A stretch of DNA of 64,000 nt, from assembly GCF_964656455.1 (NCBI RefSeq), contig NC_135716.1, forward strand, positions 104,502,389 through 104,566,388. Reading direction: 5' to 3'. The notes beneath the pieces are model-generated. The model was not told where the DNA came from. It made no database searches and worked only from the letters and a program-made list of their open reading frames with translations. This stretch comes from Halichoerus grypus (lineage: Eukaryota; Chordata; Mammalia; Carnivora; Phocidae). Shown here piece by piece: positions 10,484-21,605 of this stretch (position 1 is its first letter; the number at the start of each line of letters is the position of its first letter). The position numbers and the translations under genes were made by a program.

Positions 10484-13400
10484 TGGGAAGTGGAGCTATG
10501 GATAATGTAACTTCTTCTATGTTTCGTATCTTACAAATTTTAGGAAATTTGTAAAATATAGAAAAAAAACTTATTTTCAAGAAGTGAAACTTTCATAAGG
10601 GCAAATTTTTTAATTCAACCATGTTGACCGTTTCATAGAACTTTCATTTGGCTGAAAGAACTGTATCTGTTACAACATTACCATAGAAATGATGCTACGT
10701 AGTTTACTACTACCTGAGAAGAGAAAAATGGGAAATGGGCCTAATTTAGCCAAGAAAAAATAAAAAATTAAAGCACTTTCTGTCTAATAAAAATAGCAAG
10801 GAGCTGGACTGGACCATCTCTGGGTCTACCATTCAGTGAACTGAGAAAGAAAGGGAAAGACATTCCACGGTTATTTCTCCAGGGATCCTAGCAAAATAGC
10901 ATGGCCATTGATTAGCAATGTCTAAGGATTTTAGAACTGAAAAATACACAGCTTTTCTATGCAAGGCCCTGCAAAATAACTGTATGTATAATTACTGATA
11001 TTTGTTCAGAATATGAACAGAACTTGCATACCAGGAGTATAAATCTCCCCCGAATGATAGCACTGACAGCTGGTGATTTATACACATGGCTCATAATCCC
11101 ATACATTACTACTCTGGGATATCCTTTGGCAAGACAGGAGTTGAGAAATGTGATTTATTCTTGGGTCTATATCATTAAGAGGAAAAAAGACATGCAAGGG
11201 AAAGAATCAGATCTTTTTTTCTTTCAAAATTATTGTCTTTAACTATAAACATATATTAATTATCTAGTATATTTCAGGTAACTGGTTAGTAAAAGACAAA
11301 AGGCAGTATTTGCTCTAAAAAAAATCAAGGGAATGAAAAATAAACCAAAAAACTTTCCTAGTTTTGAAGATGACATACATTACGTCGGAGATGATACAAG
11401 AGAATACAGGGTGAGAACAAAGCAATGCAGGAATTCTGTGGAGGCAGAGCTTACGGCTGGGGGAGGGTGGGGGCAGTGGTGGGGGCAACGGGCAGGGCTT
11501 TAATGAGGAGCTAGAAACTCAGTGAACCTTCTTGGAAGGAAGGATGGGGATTGGGTAAATGATGAGACTCAAGGACACTCCAGGAAGGTCTTTGAATGAA
11601 CAAATCTCAGACATAGAACATGGGGCACGTTTAGAAGTCAATGTATGGACCAACTAGGCTATAGCAAAGGTTGCAAGTAGAAGAGAAAGAGATTGGGGAA
11701 ATTAGGGAATAGTCACACCATGGAGGGAATTCCACACCTGACTAAAAACTTCTGATTTTATCCTATAGCACAATGGTGACTTCCCACGCTCTGGAGTCAG
11801 ACAAAAGGCTTAAACCCCAGTTTTTCTATTTAATTGCTACATGACGTTAGGCACGTTCATTACTTTTCTTTATTTTTTTACTTCCTTCCTTCTTTTCATC
11901 TTTCTTTTTTTCTGAGTTTGGCTTTACCTTTTTCAACTTTCATTGTGAAAATTGGCAAAGATGCACACAAGTCAAGGCAATCGTGTAATCCGCCCCACGT
12001 ACGCATCCACCCTTCCCACTCCCTCCTCAACATCCCCCTTACCTATTGCATTAGGCCTGATAGGATTCGGTACCTGGGAGCACCTGGTTAAGGAACTCCC
12101 GCAGGTGGGAGGAGCTAGGAAAGGCTACCTGAGGAGGACCTATGTGAAAGCAGTATCCACCTTAGACTTGAGATACATGGGTCCCAACCTGAGTTTCATG
12201 CTTTAAAGGGCCTGCTCCCACCCTCCTCTGGCCACTCTCCTTTCCACAGGGGAAGGAGTCCCAAGGAAAGGTCCCCCACCTGGAGCCTGCGCCTCCTCAC
12301 AAGCCCTGGTATGGTACCTGGAACCCAGGCATTTCCTGCTTAAATGTCTTGAAGCCACCTCTAGGACATGCTCTCCCCAGCTATGTGCACCATGAAATCC
12401 TAGAGGTGGGCAGCTGGTTGGTTGAGAGGTAGATGCAGGCAGAGCTTAGACCTGTGGGCTGAGGCTGCTCACATATGTGTGAGGCCCCTAAAAATACTAA
12501 AGAAGAGAGTAGAGGGAGAAAGAAAGGGTTCCCCTGCCCCTGCCTTGGTCCTACAGACGAAGAACTCCCATCTGGAGCTCCATTCTTGCCCCACAACCCA
12601 CAAACGTTAAGGGCAGGCCTCTGAAAGGAAGTGCCACCTACAATTTTTCTCAATGTTCTTGAATTTAAATGTATGCACTGATGTCTTTGGTCAGTTCAGC
12701 TCCTAGGACCGCCAGAGAGCCAGATGGGCATTGTCTGAGTGCCTGGGGGAGTGGAATAAAGTTTACACATGAGACAATGAAGTTGACCGAGATGGTTGTC
12801 ATCAGAAGAACGGGAATGCATTGAACCACGAGGCCACAAAGCAGACCAACATTCTCTTGGTGAGCAGATCTTTTCAAGGGCTTTCTCTACCAGAGAGTTA
12901 AAGCCCTGTGGTGTTTAAAACAAAAACCACCTGCGGATGCCTTTGTATGACAGAATTATTGTTTATGAAAAAAATACTTCATTCTGGAAGGAGAGAAGTG
13001 CTAGGAGTAATCCCCATTACATCCTAGAATTCAGTCATTCAAGTGTAAGTGGGGGGTGGTGGGGTGGGGTGGACTGCAGGTGCTATGTGTCTTAACAGGC
13101 AGACATCTAAAGAAAAAAAAAGTAGAAAAAGCAAAGTAGGGCAGCCCACAACAGCAATTAGGATATTTTATTCCTGAGTGGATAATATGTGGTTTCATTT
13201 AAGTAAGAACACAATCTCCATTAACTTAATTTGTAAAAGCAATAACTCCAACACTCCAGCTATTGCCCTAGTAAGGCATTTTTAGACACATCATTGCTAC
13301 TTCGAAATTAAAAGTGAATCAGTCCTGTGGAGTTAATTACCAGTAAATATAACCTAAAGTAGGTCTCTCAAATGGCACTGAGCCAGCATAACCGGTTCTC

Positions 13401-13885
13401 GGTGTTAACCAGAAACATTGGAAGATACCAGGTACTTGAAAAGCTAAGTTTCTATGTGTGGCAAATGCTTTGGGGATCAGCAGGAGACATCATTTGCAGC
13501 ATCCACAGTGAGAAACAAAAATAAAAGCCTGATTAAAAGAAGACCTCTTTGATAGAGATTTAGAAAATTGTCCCCTCAGCCCCGCCCCCTCAAAGGAAAA
13601 TCTTCAGCTCTCTGTTGTTGTTGCAACCTATCCCCCAACTCAATTATGTTTACAGAAAGGAAATCACACCTATTTCTTTTTAATGCTGGCATACAACCCT
13701 ATTTAATTATGTAAGGTAGAAATAATTTGAGAAATGAAAAATAAAATTAAATAGAGCCAGAACAACGAAGTGATTCTCATCACTAGTGCTTTGGAATACA
13801 GTGTCCTCTGTTACAGTGTTCTCAAGGAGATATGCCAGAAGACCAGAGACAGAAGGAAAAAACTCAGAGAAATAGTTGTCTGAAC
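10484..13885. other. Intergenic, nothing coding
   Basis: A MIR-like snippet (GGAGTCAGACAAAAGGC) at about 11790-11860 and a pyrimidine-rich stretch at 11865-11945 are the only landmarks. Open frames at 12381-12653 and 11834-12206 have no recognisable content. Confidence 0.5.
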
Positions 13886-15815
13886 TTTAATTAAACATTT
13901 GAATCATAATTAAATATTTGAATCAAGGAAAATGGGAATAGATGAAACCTTAGTGAGAGAGAAATGGTACATGCACAAAGGGGAGAGATTAATACAATGA
14001 CTGCTGACCTATTATTGGTAATGAACATATTTGTTTTGTTTTACTACAAACATGTCTAAGTTTCCTGCAACTCCCATAATTATTCAAACGCACGCAGGTT
14101 CCCACTACCCTAACTTATGATGTTCAAGAGTGCAATAAAGCAAGCTGTTTCTATTCCGAACTACACAGTTAATTGAGGTTGTTCGGCCCCAGATTTGATG
14201 TAGTTAGCAGTCATAATGCTAATAGATGGTTATCTTCAATTACTTTTTTCCCATTTTAATTTCATAAAGTGATTTCACATGATTTTGCATCTCAGCTATT
14301 TCTAAATAAATTTAGTAAACCAAAGACAAGCCTCAAATCATACATTTTAAAATAGATTCCCATTTGAACTGTTTGCTATTTATAACTGAGTTATTACACC
14401 TCCTTCAACAGACACAATATTAACGTTGAGTGTCATGGTAATATATAGGCGAGCTACATAAAAAACCGGTGTTCCTTTCTAATGTGTGGCTTATCTAAAC
14501 CCTAAAAGAGCACAGACTGCTTTGCAGAGCCAAAACCATTATTATTGATCCATCTTGACTGTGGTTCCATTTGCAAGATAAAGTCCCAACTGGGAGTTTC
14601 TCATAAATTGGGTCAAGACAAGAACCGTAGGTAGCCAGGGTATCTCCGTGTTTCTTTTTCAAATAATTGAAGGCCACTTCTTCGGGTGTCTGGAAGAAGT
14701 AAAATGTCCTTGTCTAATAGGTATTGCTTTAGTATATACCACATGCCCAGTAAGTTCTAGCATCTAGGAGCATGCAATAGCAGCTAAGATTAGCTATGCA
14801 GTCATGGTATTACTAGTGTTTAATTATATCATGTGCATTGAGATATTTTAAATGTTAAAGAGAAAACAGAAGGACTTATTCTCCTTAGCAACCATTATAG
14901 TACAGAATGTTCAAAGCTGCAGTCACACTCATAAGGCAAGTAAACTGATTACAAAACAAAGGTAGCAACAAGTGTGCATGCTATAGAAAACATGAAACTG
15001 GTACCTAAAATGGATAACCCCCTTATTTGTTTTCAAAAATTCCATCGCTGGCTCAGACCATCAATCAGCACGAGGGGAAATTTTCGCTTTAACATCTAAT
15101 GCCAATGTTCGGTCTTAGGAGTGCAAAAACAGGTGTAAAGTAATAAATCTGTTTTCTCTTTTCTCACTGGCTAAGATTCTCTCATTCGGCAATGATTTGA
15201 CTTTATAAAAACCCTTTTAAGAATAAAGGGCTTGAGGTCTTAATGGCCACTCATACTGGTGTGCACATCTGTGGCTTCATTCTTCAGGTTCATACAAAGG
15301 CTAAAGCATAAGAGAAGCATCATCAAAGATAAGTTACTTTCTAAAACACTTCTTAAATCTTATTTCCTTCATCAATATTATTTCCTTTGGCTTATGTGCA
15401 CTCGAGGCGCTTCATCTCTATTATAAGACGATGAAGGTGGGAACGGTAATACAGTAATACGTTATCAAAGCTCTTTTCAAAACCAGTGCTGAGATAAATT
15501 AACCTGTTCTTTTAAAAGGTCAGGGTAGCAAGTTCTTGAAGTTTCCGGCGTCTTGACTTTAGGATTGCTCTAAAACACAGAAACAAAGGCTAAAAACCAG
15601 GTGGCTGTTCAAAATGACTTCGGGGACCCCATTTAGGGAGAGACCTCGGTTCCCAGGTGTCCCACTGGGGTCGAAGGCGAAATCTTCGCACCGATTTATC
15701 GGCCCGGCCTGCAGGAGTCTTCGTTCCGACAGCGGGTACTTTACAAGGGCAGGAGGCGATGCCGGCCAAGGACGTTGGAGGCCGGCATCCCCGCTTCCCT
15801 CGGGCCGGGGCCGGG
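13886..15815 (-). other. GPR88: Probable GPR88 3' UTR, end not resolved
   Basis: The sequence after the GPR88 stop is AT-rich, free of SINEs and has no recognisable gene. Several poly(A) signals are possible on the minus strand, among them ATTAAA at 13886-13891 and AATAAA near 13168-13173. I chose the first because it gives a gene size of about 3.9 kb, like the human gene as I remember it. The true end could lie anywhere between about 13.1 and 15.5 kb. Confidence 0.35.
13891..13928. repeat. Imperfect 19-bp tandem repeat
   Basis: TTAAACATTTGAATCATAA is followed directly by TTAAATATTTGAATCAAGG, with 16 of 19 bases shared. It lies near the proposed end of the GPR88 3' UTR. Confidence 0.7.
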
Positions 15816-17000
15816 TCACCAGTGCTGGCCGGCGGCGCGGGTGCCCAGCTGCGCCTGGGACACCGCGGGCACGGCCGTGGCGGCAGCGGCGGCGGCCGCC
15901 GCGTCGCCGACGCCGGGCAGGACGGAGCGCACGGAGCGCCGGAACTCCTCGTTCCTCCACGTGTAGAGCAGCGGGTTGAGCGCGGACAGGGCGCAGCACA
16001 GGAGCCAGCTGGCCGCCTGCACGCCCCAGGGCACGGGCAGCGAGAAGCCGCTGGCCAGGCTCACCCACGCGAGCGGCTGCGTGGCCAGCAGGAAGACGCA
16101 GCAGAGCAGCAGCACCGACAGGCCGCTGAGACGCCGCTGCGCCCGCCGCGGCTGCAGCGCGGGCGGCAGGGGCTGGGCCTGCGCCGGGTGCGCCGCACCA
16201 CCCGGGCCCGGCGCGTGCTGCGCGCCCGGGAAGGCGGCGGCGGCGGCGGCGCAGCCGGGCAGCTGGTGCAGCAGGTGGAAGTTGAGGACGCTGACCCGCT
16301 TGACGCTGACGCGCACGCGGCGCACGATGCCCAGGTAGCAGTGCAGCAGCAGCGCCGTCTGCGCCAGCAGCGCCGCGGCGGCCAGCAGCGCCGGGTAGTG
16401 GACGCGCGGGGGCGCGGCGCCGGGCCGCGGCGCCCAGGGCGGCAGCAGCAGCACGAGGCCCAGCGCGAGCGCCCAGGAGAGCGCCAGCATGCCCGCCGTG
16501 TGGCGCCGCTGGTACAGCGCCTGGTAGGTGGCAGGCGCCCGGGTGATGAGCAGGTAGCGGTTCAGGGCCACCAGGCAGTGGGACAAGAGGGACACGGTGA
16601 GCCCGAGGCCTAGCAGCCCGCCCCGCAGCAGGCGGTAGCTGCCGCCGGCGCCGTCCCAGTCCGCGGGGGGCTCCGCCGAGCCGGTGGGCAGGAGCCCGAG
16701 CACCGCCTCCTGCGGCATCCAGAGGGCGCAGACGCTGAGGTCGGCGGCGCAGCCGTTCACGATGAAGGCGTTGCTGGTGGTCTGCAGCTTTCGGAAGGAC
16801 GACACGAGATAGATGACCATGCCGTTGGCCAGCGTGCCCCCGATGGCCAGGCCCGAGTACAGAAGGGACACGGGGATGCGCCGGCCCGCCCACGACTCCT
16901 CTTCCTCGCAGAACAGAAGCAGCGATCCCCCGGTGGTGGAGGACGTGGACGTGGAGGAGGAGTTGGTCATTCTGGCCAACTCTTCACACCTCGCTTGCTA
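15640..17000. promoter_or_regulatory. CpG island covering the GPR88 coding exon
   Basis: GC content and CpG density rise sharply from about 15.64 kb and fall again near 17.0 kb, in strong contrast to the AT-rich, CpG-poor DNA on both sides. The island coincides with the GPR88 reading frame, so CpG methylation here would be gene-body or promoter-proximal. The high GC also creates long stop-free frames on both strands that are not genes. Confidence 0.85.
15816..16970 (-). CDS. GPR88: GPR88, orphan class A G-protein-coupled receptor
   Basis: The 384-residue translation matches mammalian GPR88 along its whole length and begins MTNSSSTSTSS. GPR88 is an orphan Gi/o-coupled receptor of the plasma membrane (also reported in cilia and nuclei), enriched in striatal medium spiny neurons, where it tunes dopamine and opioid responses; loss causes a human chorea and speech-delay syndrome. 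Seven hydrophobic spans are visible at about residues 34-57, 69-94, 117-142, 158-178, 193-214, 282-306 and 318-338. The TM2 aspartate is D77. TM3 ends in NRY (137-139) instead of the usual DRY, and TM7 carries NPLLY (332-336). N3 is a possible N-glycosylation site. Intracellular loop 3 is rich in Ala and Pro with an Ala run at 241-246; the C-tail has eight alanines at 357-364. The start is the ATG at 16970, which has A at -3; the open frame continues upstream only to a TTG. The coding region is intact and has no intron. Confidence 0.98.
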   Translation of the reverse strand: MTNSSSTSTSSTTGGSLLLFCEEEESWAGRRIPVSLLYSGLAIGGTLANGMVIYLVSSFRKLQTTSNAFIVNGCAADLSVCALWMPQEAVLGLLPTGSAEPPADWDGAGGSYRLLRGGLLGLGLTVSLLSHCLVALNRYLLITRAPATYQALYQRRHTAGMLALSWALALGLVLLLPPWAPRPGAAPPRVHYPALLAAAALLAQTALLLHCYLGIVRRVRVSVKRVSVLNFHLLHQLPGCAAAAAAFPGAQHAPGPGGAAHPAQAQPLPPALQPRRAQRRLSGLSVLLLCCVFLLATQPLAWVSLASGFSLPVPWGVQAASWLLCCALSALNPLLYTWRNEEFRRSVRSVLPGVGDAAAAAAAATAVPAVSQAQLGTRAAGQHW

Positions 17001-17039
17001 GCATCAGCTTCTCACAGCGTGGCCCATCCTGAGGGCCGC
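16971..17039 (-). other. GPR88: GPR88 5' UTR part of the coding exon (proposed)
   Basis: The minus strand carries a good 3' splice signal, CTGCCCTCCCTGCAG, ending at 17040. The 69 bases from there to the ATG contain an in-frame route only from a TTG codon, not an ATG, so they are best read as 5' UTR. One out-of-frame ATG lies in this leader. Confidence 0.45.
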
Positions 17040-17292
17040 CTGCAGGGAGGGCAGAGACATCCCTTCAGCCCTCTGCCACCGACACGAAAGGCTGAAGCCG
17101 AATAATGGGCTGGGGGAGGGGGAGAGAGGGAGCTCGAGGAGGACGGGGGTGGCAGATGACAGGTACCTGCCTCGGAAATGTCTCCAGTGCCAGGGGAAAG
17201 GCCTCTTTGCATTCAGTAGGCACCAGGGAAGCCCAAGCCCTGGGACAGAGCAATACCAAGAGTCTCCTCTTCTCCCCCCAAACACACACGTG

Positions 17293-17296
<4 letters not shown>

Positions 17297-17324
<28 letters not shown>
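17297..17324. repeat. (CA)14 microsatellite upstream of GPR88
   Basis: Fourteen pure CA units, preceded by an interrupted CACACACGTGCACG block from 17282. On the GPR88 strand this is (TG)n, placed in the proposed 438-bp first intron about 330 bases before the ATG. Confidence 0.95.
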
Positions 17325-17327
<3 letters not shown>

Positions 17328-17477
17328 GGGAATATTGCCAGACAGAGCCCCTAGTTTCCAGGAGAAAGCAGAGATATCCCAGCTGGGGAAAATGCCAGGG
17401 GAGAGGAGTTCGGGGGTACCTTACTTTTGGGCTGGTCGTTGGCTGGCAGTCGCGGAGGCAGGGATGCCAGGAAATAC

Positions 17478-17783
17478 CTCCTCACAGCAGCATCTGTGGT
17501 CCCAAAATCAACAGGAGAAACTCAGCTGGGATCAGTGCCAGGAGCAAGTGCTCGCTTCTCCCAAGCAGCATCCACACACATGGTCCTAGGCAGAAATCGG
17601 CAGCTGCAGGGAGATTTCTCAGCTGGCAGCAGGGCTGGGGAAAGTCAAGTGGCAGGCTGCAAGCCCAGAAGGATGGGCAGGCAGGGAGCAGAAGCAGGGA
17701 TGCTTGGCTGCAAAAGCAGAAGCTGAGCTCAAGAGGAGAGCACCCTGTGCTCAGAAGCAAGAGTGGTGGCTGATGCGGTGAAC
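17478..17783 (-). other. GPR88: Probable GPR88 5' non-coding exon
   Basis: Inferred from signals only. On the minus strand a TATA-like TATAAG is followed about 30 bases later by the proposed start of this exon. A GAGGAG/GTATTT donor at 17478/17477 could pair with a CCCTCCCTGCAG acceptor just above 17039, giving a 438-bp intron that ends 69 bases before the GPR88 ATG. GPR88 in other mammals has a short 5' non-coding exon, which fits. The exact ends are guesses; no transcript evidence is available here. Confidence 0.35.
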
Positions 17784-17807
17784 CCACACGAAGCTCTCTC
17801 GTGCTCA

Positions 17808-17813
17808 CTTATA
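17808..17813 (-). promoter_or_regulatory. TATA-like box, candidate GPR88 core promoter
   Basis: The minus strand reads TGATGTATAAGTGAGC here, a TATA-like hexamer with GC-richer flanks, about 840 bases upstream of the GPR88 ATG. A start near 17783 would fit the usual 25-30 base spacing. This is a sequence-pattern call only. Confidence 0.3.
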
Positions 17814-19246
17814 CATCACCCAGGGAAAAGGCAGCCTTTCCACGCTTGGCATGAATTATTCAATAGCTTCTATCTTGTGGAAGGAAAAAAATATCTTGTT
17901 CAGAAAGTCCTGTAATTAACAAGTTTCTCTGTCTTGTCTTTTCTCTCTTTCTCTCAATCACCTTATTTTTCACCCTGCTTCATTTTTCTTCCCTTCGTTT
18001 TTTATTCCTCTCATCCGTGTTTGAATAAAATTTAATATGCTCCTAATATATTTCATCCTAGCCCTGTGCATTCTGTGGCAAGATTTTTCCGAGGGATGAA
18101 TATACTCCCAGTACCCAGGACTGATCTCTTCCATCCCACACTTGCAGAGAGAATTACTTTATAACCTAAATGAAATTCATTTTTTCTTTGGTAAAGTGGG
18201 ACATGGGTAATTATCCACAGAAAATCCCCAGGTCTCCATTTAAATCATCATTTTGATTTTATTCTCATCACCAAACTCCTTTCTGGAGTTTGGCTTGTGT
18301 TCAGGAATGAAATGATTAGAGGGTAAAAATGAAATGGTCAAGTTAAAAGTAGGTGTCGGGGAGAAAGAAAGAAACCTGAATAATCCACAGTGTCCATGAC
18401 AAAGATGGCTCTTTCCTTGAGAACTTTTTATTTTGTGGTCTTAGATGGAGATTTGCAGTCAGATGTCGGAAACTTCTTTGACGCAAGCTCTTATTTAATT
18501 ATTCTGCATGGGAAATTCTCCATAAAAGCCATTCTTCGCCCCCCCCACCCCATAAATCGATTTTCACTGCAAAAATCATTTATTTGAAAACTGAACTCAG
18601 TATGGAATATGGTAACATGGCATAATGGAAAAAATGCTCGGTGGGGTTTCAGGACACCTGAGTTCTAAGCTGAGCATCCACCAACCGGTCTTGTGATGGG
18701 TCAAAGAAGAAGTTTTCACTCAGTGACTTCCAAGGCCTTTCTTTTCAAACTTTCTGTGAATCCCCACGCATAAATTTAACATTTCTCCTCCCTAGTTCTG
18801 ACAATAGAAACGTACCTCCTCTGCCTAATGCGTGCTGTAGTCCTAGATCCTACAGCCTGAGTCCTTTCCCGGCTGTCCATAGGGTAACATTTCAGAATGG
18901 AGTGCAAGGCGTGCTCCCTCGGCTTTCCTCTCTCCCTTTCAAAGAACGGTATTAATTAATGACTGCTAACAACTCTAATGGGGTTCGAGCTAAGCCTGAC
19001 TTGATGGGTTTAGTCCTTTTAGGCAGTAATTAAGTGGAATGAGTTGAGTTGAAGGATTAAAGAGAAGAACCAGAGATGTGCTTTTCAGAGGACCGAAAGG
19101 TTCAGATATCAAGTTCATTGATGTTGAAGAGAATTTGCCATTGTCCTTTCCCAGTGGTCATTTGTCTTTACTGAGTCTCTGAGTACATCAAGCACAGCAC
19201 GCCTGCAAGGGATTCCTCTAATTATTTAGAGTTAAAATTTGTTGAG
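17814..19246. other. Upstream flank of GPR88, no gene seen
   Basis: AT-rich, with a MIR-like piece near 18600-18720 (ATAATGGAAAAAATGCTCGG, GACACCTGAGTTCTA). Regulatory DNA for GPR88 is plausible here from position alone, but I see no decisive motif. Confidence 0.4.
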
Positions 19247-19263
19247 ATAAAAATTTCCTCTCA

Positions 19264-19475
19264 GGGCGCCTGGGTGGTTCAGTCGGTTAAGCCCCTGCCT
19301 TCAGCTCAGGTCATGATCCCAGAGTCCTGGGATGGAGCCCCACATCAGGCTCCCTGCTCAGCGGGGATCCTGCTTCTCCCTCTCCCGCTCCCCCTGCTTG
19401 TGCTCTCTCTCTGTCAAATAAACAAATAAAATATTTTTTAAAAAAAATTAAAATAAACAAAAAATAAATAAATAA
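19264..19475 (+). mobile_element. CanSINE, with an expanded A-rich tail
   Basis: Begins GGGCGCCTGGGTGGTTCAGTC and ends in a long AATAAA-rich tail with AAATAAATAAATAAATAAA. It is flanked by an exact 17-base duplication, ATAAAAATTTCCTCTCA, at 19247-19263 and 19476-19492. Confidence 0.95.
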
Positions 19476-20279
19476 ATAAAAATTTCCTCTCACACCAAGG
19501 CATATTTGAATTCCAGAATCCTAGCTGCCTTACCGTTTGCCTGTGGGAATGAGCAAAATCCCCTGCTGAGAGGCTCTTGAAGTCACTCACATTTCTGTCA
19601 AGACCATGCCTTCTGCAGCCCTGGCCAGGCAGGGGCAAGTTTTTGTTTGTATTTGGTGTGGGTTTTGTTTTAAGCTATTGAACTTACATAAAATAGGGTA
19701 GGGGGGTTTTCTCTCTCATTCCCAGCACCAGGACAATGCGTGGCATGTAGAAGGTACTCGATAAATAATTACTGAATCAGTGAATGGATGGCTATATAAA
19801 TGATTTCAGGTTTTTTTCCATGGTGAAACATTTGGTAAGTGATTTACATAACCATCTCGTTCCTCCTACCCCCCACAGGAACTTGCCCCCTCAACCACCC
19901 TTCTGAGGTATGTCCAGTCTCTTTACCCCCAACTGGTTGCTTTCCAAGAAAGCATTTCCAGAAATGCCAGTTTCTCCACAACTGAATAAAAGCTTCCCCT
20001 GCGCTTCATCTTCTTCTCAAGCTGCCTACACAAGCTCTCTCGGGCTCCTGGCAGAGGGGCTCGGTTTCTCCCACCCAGTGCCCACCCCACACTGCGTTTG
20101 CTCTCACCCCTGAGACGGTTGCCACCTGGCTTAAATTCTACCCATATACAAAGTTGCCTACCAGACATTGCTACTTGGGTGTTCTGTGGACATCTCAAAA
20201 CCCCAAATGTCCAAAATGGATCTCCTCCTCTGCTTTCCAAACCAATCCTTCCTTTTCCTATATTCCAGTCCCAGTGACC

Positions 20280-20710
20280 AGCATCACCATTATCCTGATG
20301 CCTAAGTCAGAATCCTAGCTGTCTTGTTTGATTCCTTCTTTTCTCTCTTCCTCCCTATATCCATCAATCACCAAGCGTCCTCATTCTACCACAGTAATTT
20401 TTTTTTAAATCTGTTCACTGATCTCCATTCACTCTGCCATTACCTGGTATCAGACAATAAGCATCTCTTCTCTAAATTTTCCCAACAAGCTCCTAACTGA
20501 GGTCTACTTACCATCTTACCTCCTTCCAACTTTCTAAGACTGAAAGACACCACTTCATAGGTGTTACATTTTTTTATGTTTCCCCACCCTCCGCTCTAAT
20601 GTAAATTCCTTGAAAATAGGAGCTTTGCGTTGATTACTAGTATTATTGGAAGCTCCCAGAACAGTGCCAGATAGACAGTATACCCTTAATCAATATTGAA
20701 GGAAATAGTG
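20280..20710 (+). repeat. L2 fragment
   Basis: TTAATGTAAATTCCTTGAAAATAGGAG-type text followed by AACAGTGCCAGATAGACAG and ATCAATATTGAAGGA is the decayed L2 3' end. The left part resembles upstream L2 sequence. Confidence 0.5.
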
Positions 20711-20739
20711 AGCAAATGTCACTATTGTGCTTCAGTTCT

Positions 20740-20900
20740 CTCACTAAGACCCTATTGTGCTCAGGAGAACCGTAAGCATCATCATTGCTAACGTTACCGA
20801 GCACACACCTCTTGTACCCGACATTGTTTTGAGGATTTTTCATCTATTGTTTCATTTCGCCCTCATGTCAGGCCTACAAGGTAACTAGGCTTACCTCTGA
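20740..20900 (-). repeat. MIR-like fragment
   Basis: TACCGAGCACACACCTCTTGTACCCGACATTGTTTTGAGG and CAAGGTAACTAGG resemble antisense MIR. Confidence 0.4.
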
Positions 20901-20999
20901 ACTTACAGCCCGGGGCAGGAGTCCAGATATGTCCCCAGGCTATATGTCTAAATATTTTTAAATCATAAATCAAGCCATCAAACTGTTAAATAATATGCT

Positions 21000-21429
21000 G
21001 TTCTCCTAACTTGACAAACATACTTTCATGACCCCTGGAAAGCTGGGCTCAAATTTAGAATTCTCAGATTCATAGATTGTTCCATGCTCCTGGAATGTGA
21101 CCACTTGGTGAACTTGCCTCCATCCTGCAGTCCATCCACTTCTCTCCCTACCCTCGGCTCTGTCATCACATGCCAGAGGGACCTGCGATATAGGACAGTC
21201 CAGCCTGCCCATCCAAGCCCCAGCCACACCCCTGTCACACAGCTTTCCCTTGGCGCCATCTCAGACCTATGATGGTACCTGGAAGGCAGAGGCAGCCATC
21301 AGAAGGACAAAGCCGGAGCAGAGGTCCACACAGATCATGAAAGTGTGTTCATGGCCACTGGGCAGGGAATTCTGGGGGTCCTTGCCGATGAACATGGTCT
21401 AGAAAGGGCATGTGAGTTCTAGGTGAACT
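21000..21429. other. Intergenic, nothing recognised
   Basis: Short overlapping open frames on both strands at 21006-21272 are not convincing as coding: no domain, no start context and no splice partners. Confidence 0.5.
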
Positions 21430-21605
21430 TGTCCCCTTGGATCCATTTAGTAGACGAGAAAACTGAGTCACAAAAATAATTTGGGCAGTGATTTTTTTAA
21501 CTGGGTAAGTTAAATAACTTGCCCAAGATCACACAGCTAGGAAGCAGCATAACTGGGATCCAAACCCATTGCTCCAGTCTCAACCACCACACTATACTAC
21601 CTCCC
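21430..21605 (-). repeat. MIR SINE
   Basis: GACGAGAAAACTGAGTCAC, then TAACTTGCCCAAGATCACACAGCTAG and ATCCAAACCCATTGCTCCAG, are classic antisense MIR. Confidence 0.85.

Noticed and set aside
15657..16613. 318-codon plus-strand frame antisense to GPR88
   Set aside because: It starts at GTG, has the same low-complexity Arg/Gly/Ala composition and no recognisable domain. It is a mirror of GC-rich codons.
15559..16893. 444-codon minus-strand frame overlapping GPR88
   Set aside because: It is another frame of the GPR88 exon, opens at a GTG, is extremely rich in Ala, Arg, Gly and Pro, and exists because the CpG-rich sequence has few stops. GPR88 itself is certain.
16971..16979. Three extra N-terminal residues (MAR) before the GPR88 start
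   Set aside because: The first codon is TTG, not ATG. The conserved start with a good Kozak A at -3 is at 16970.
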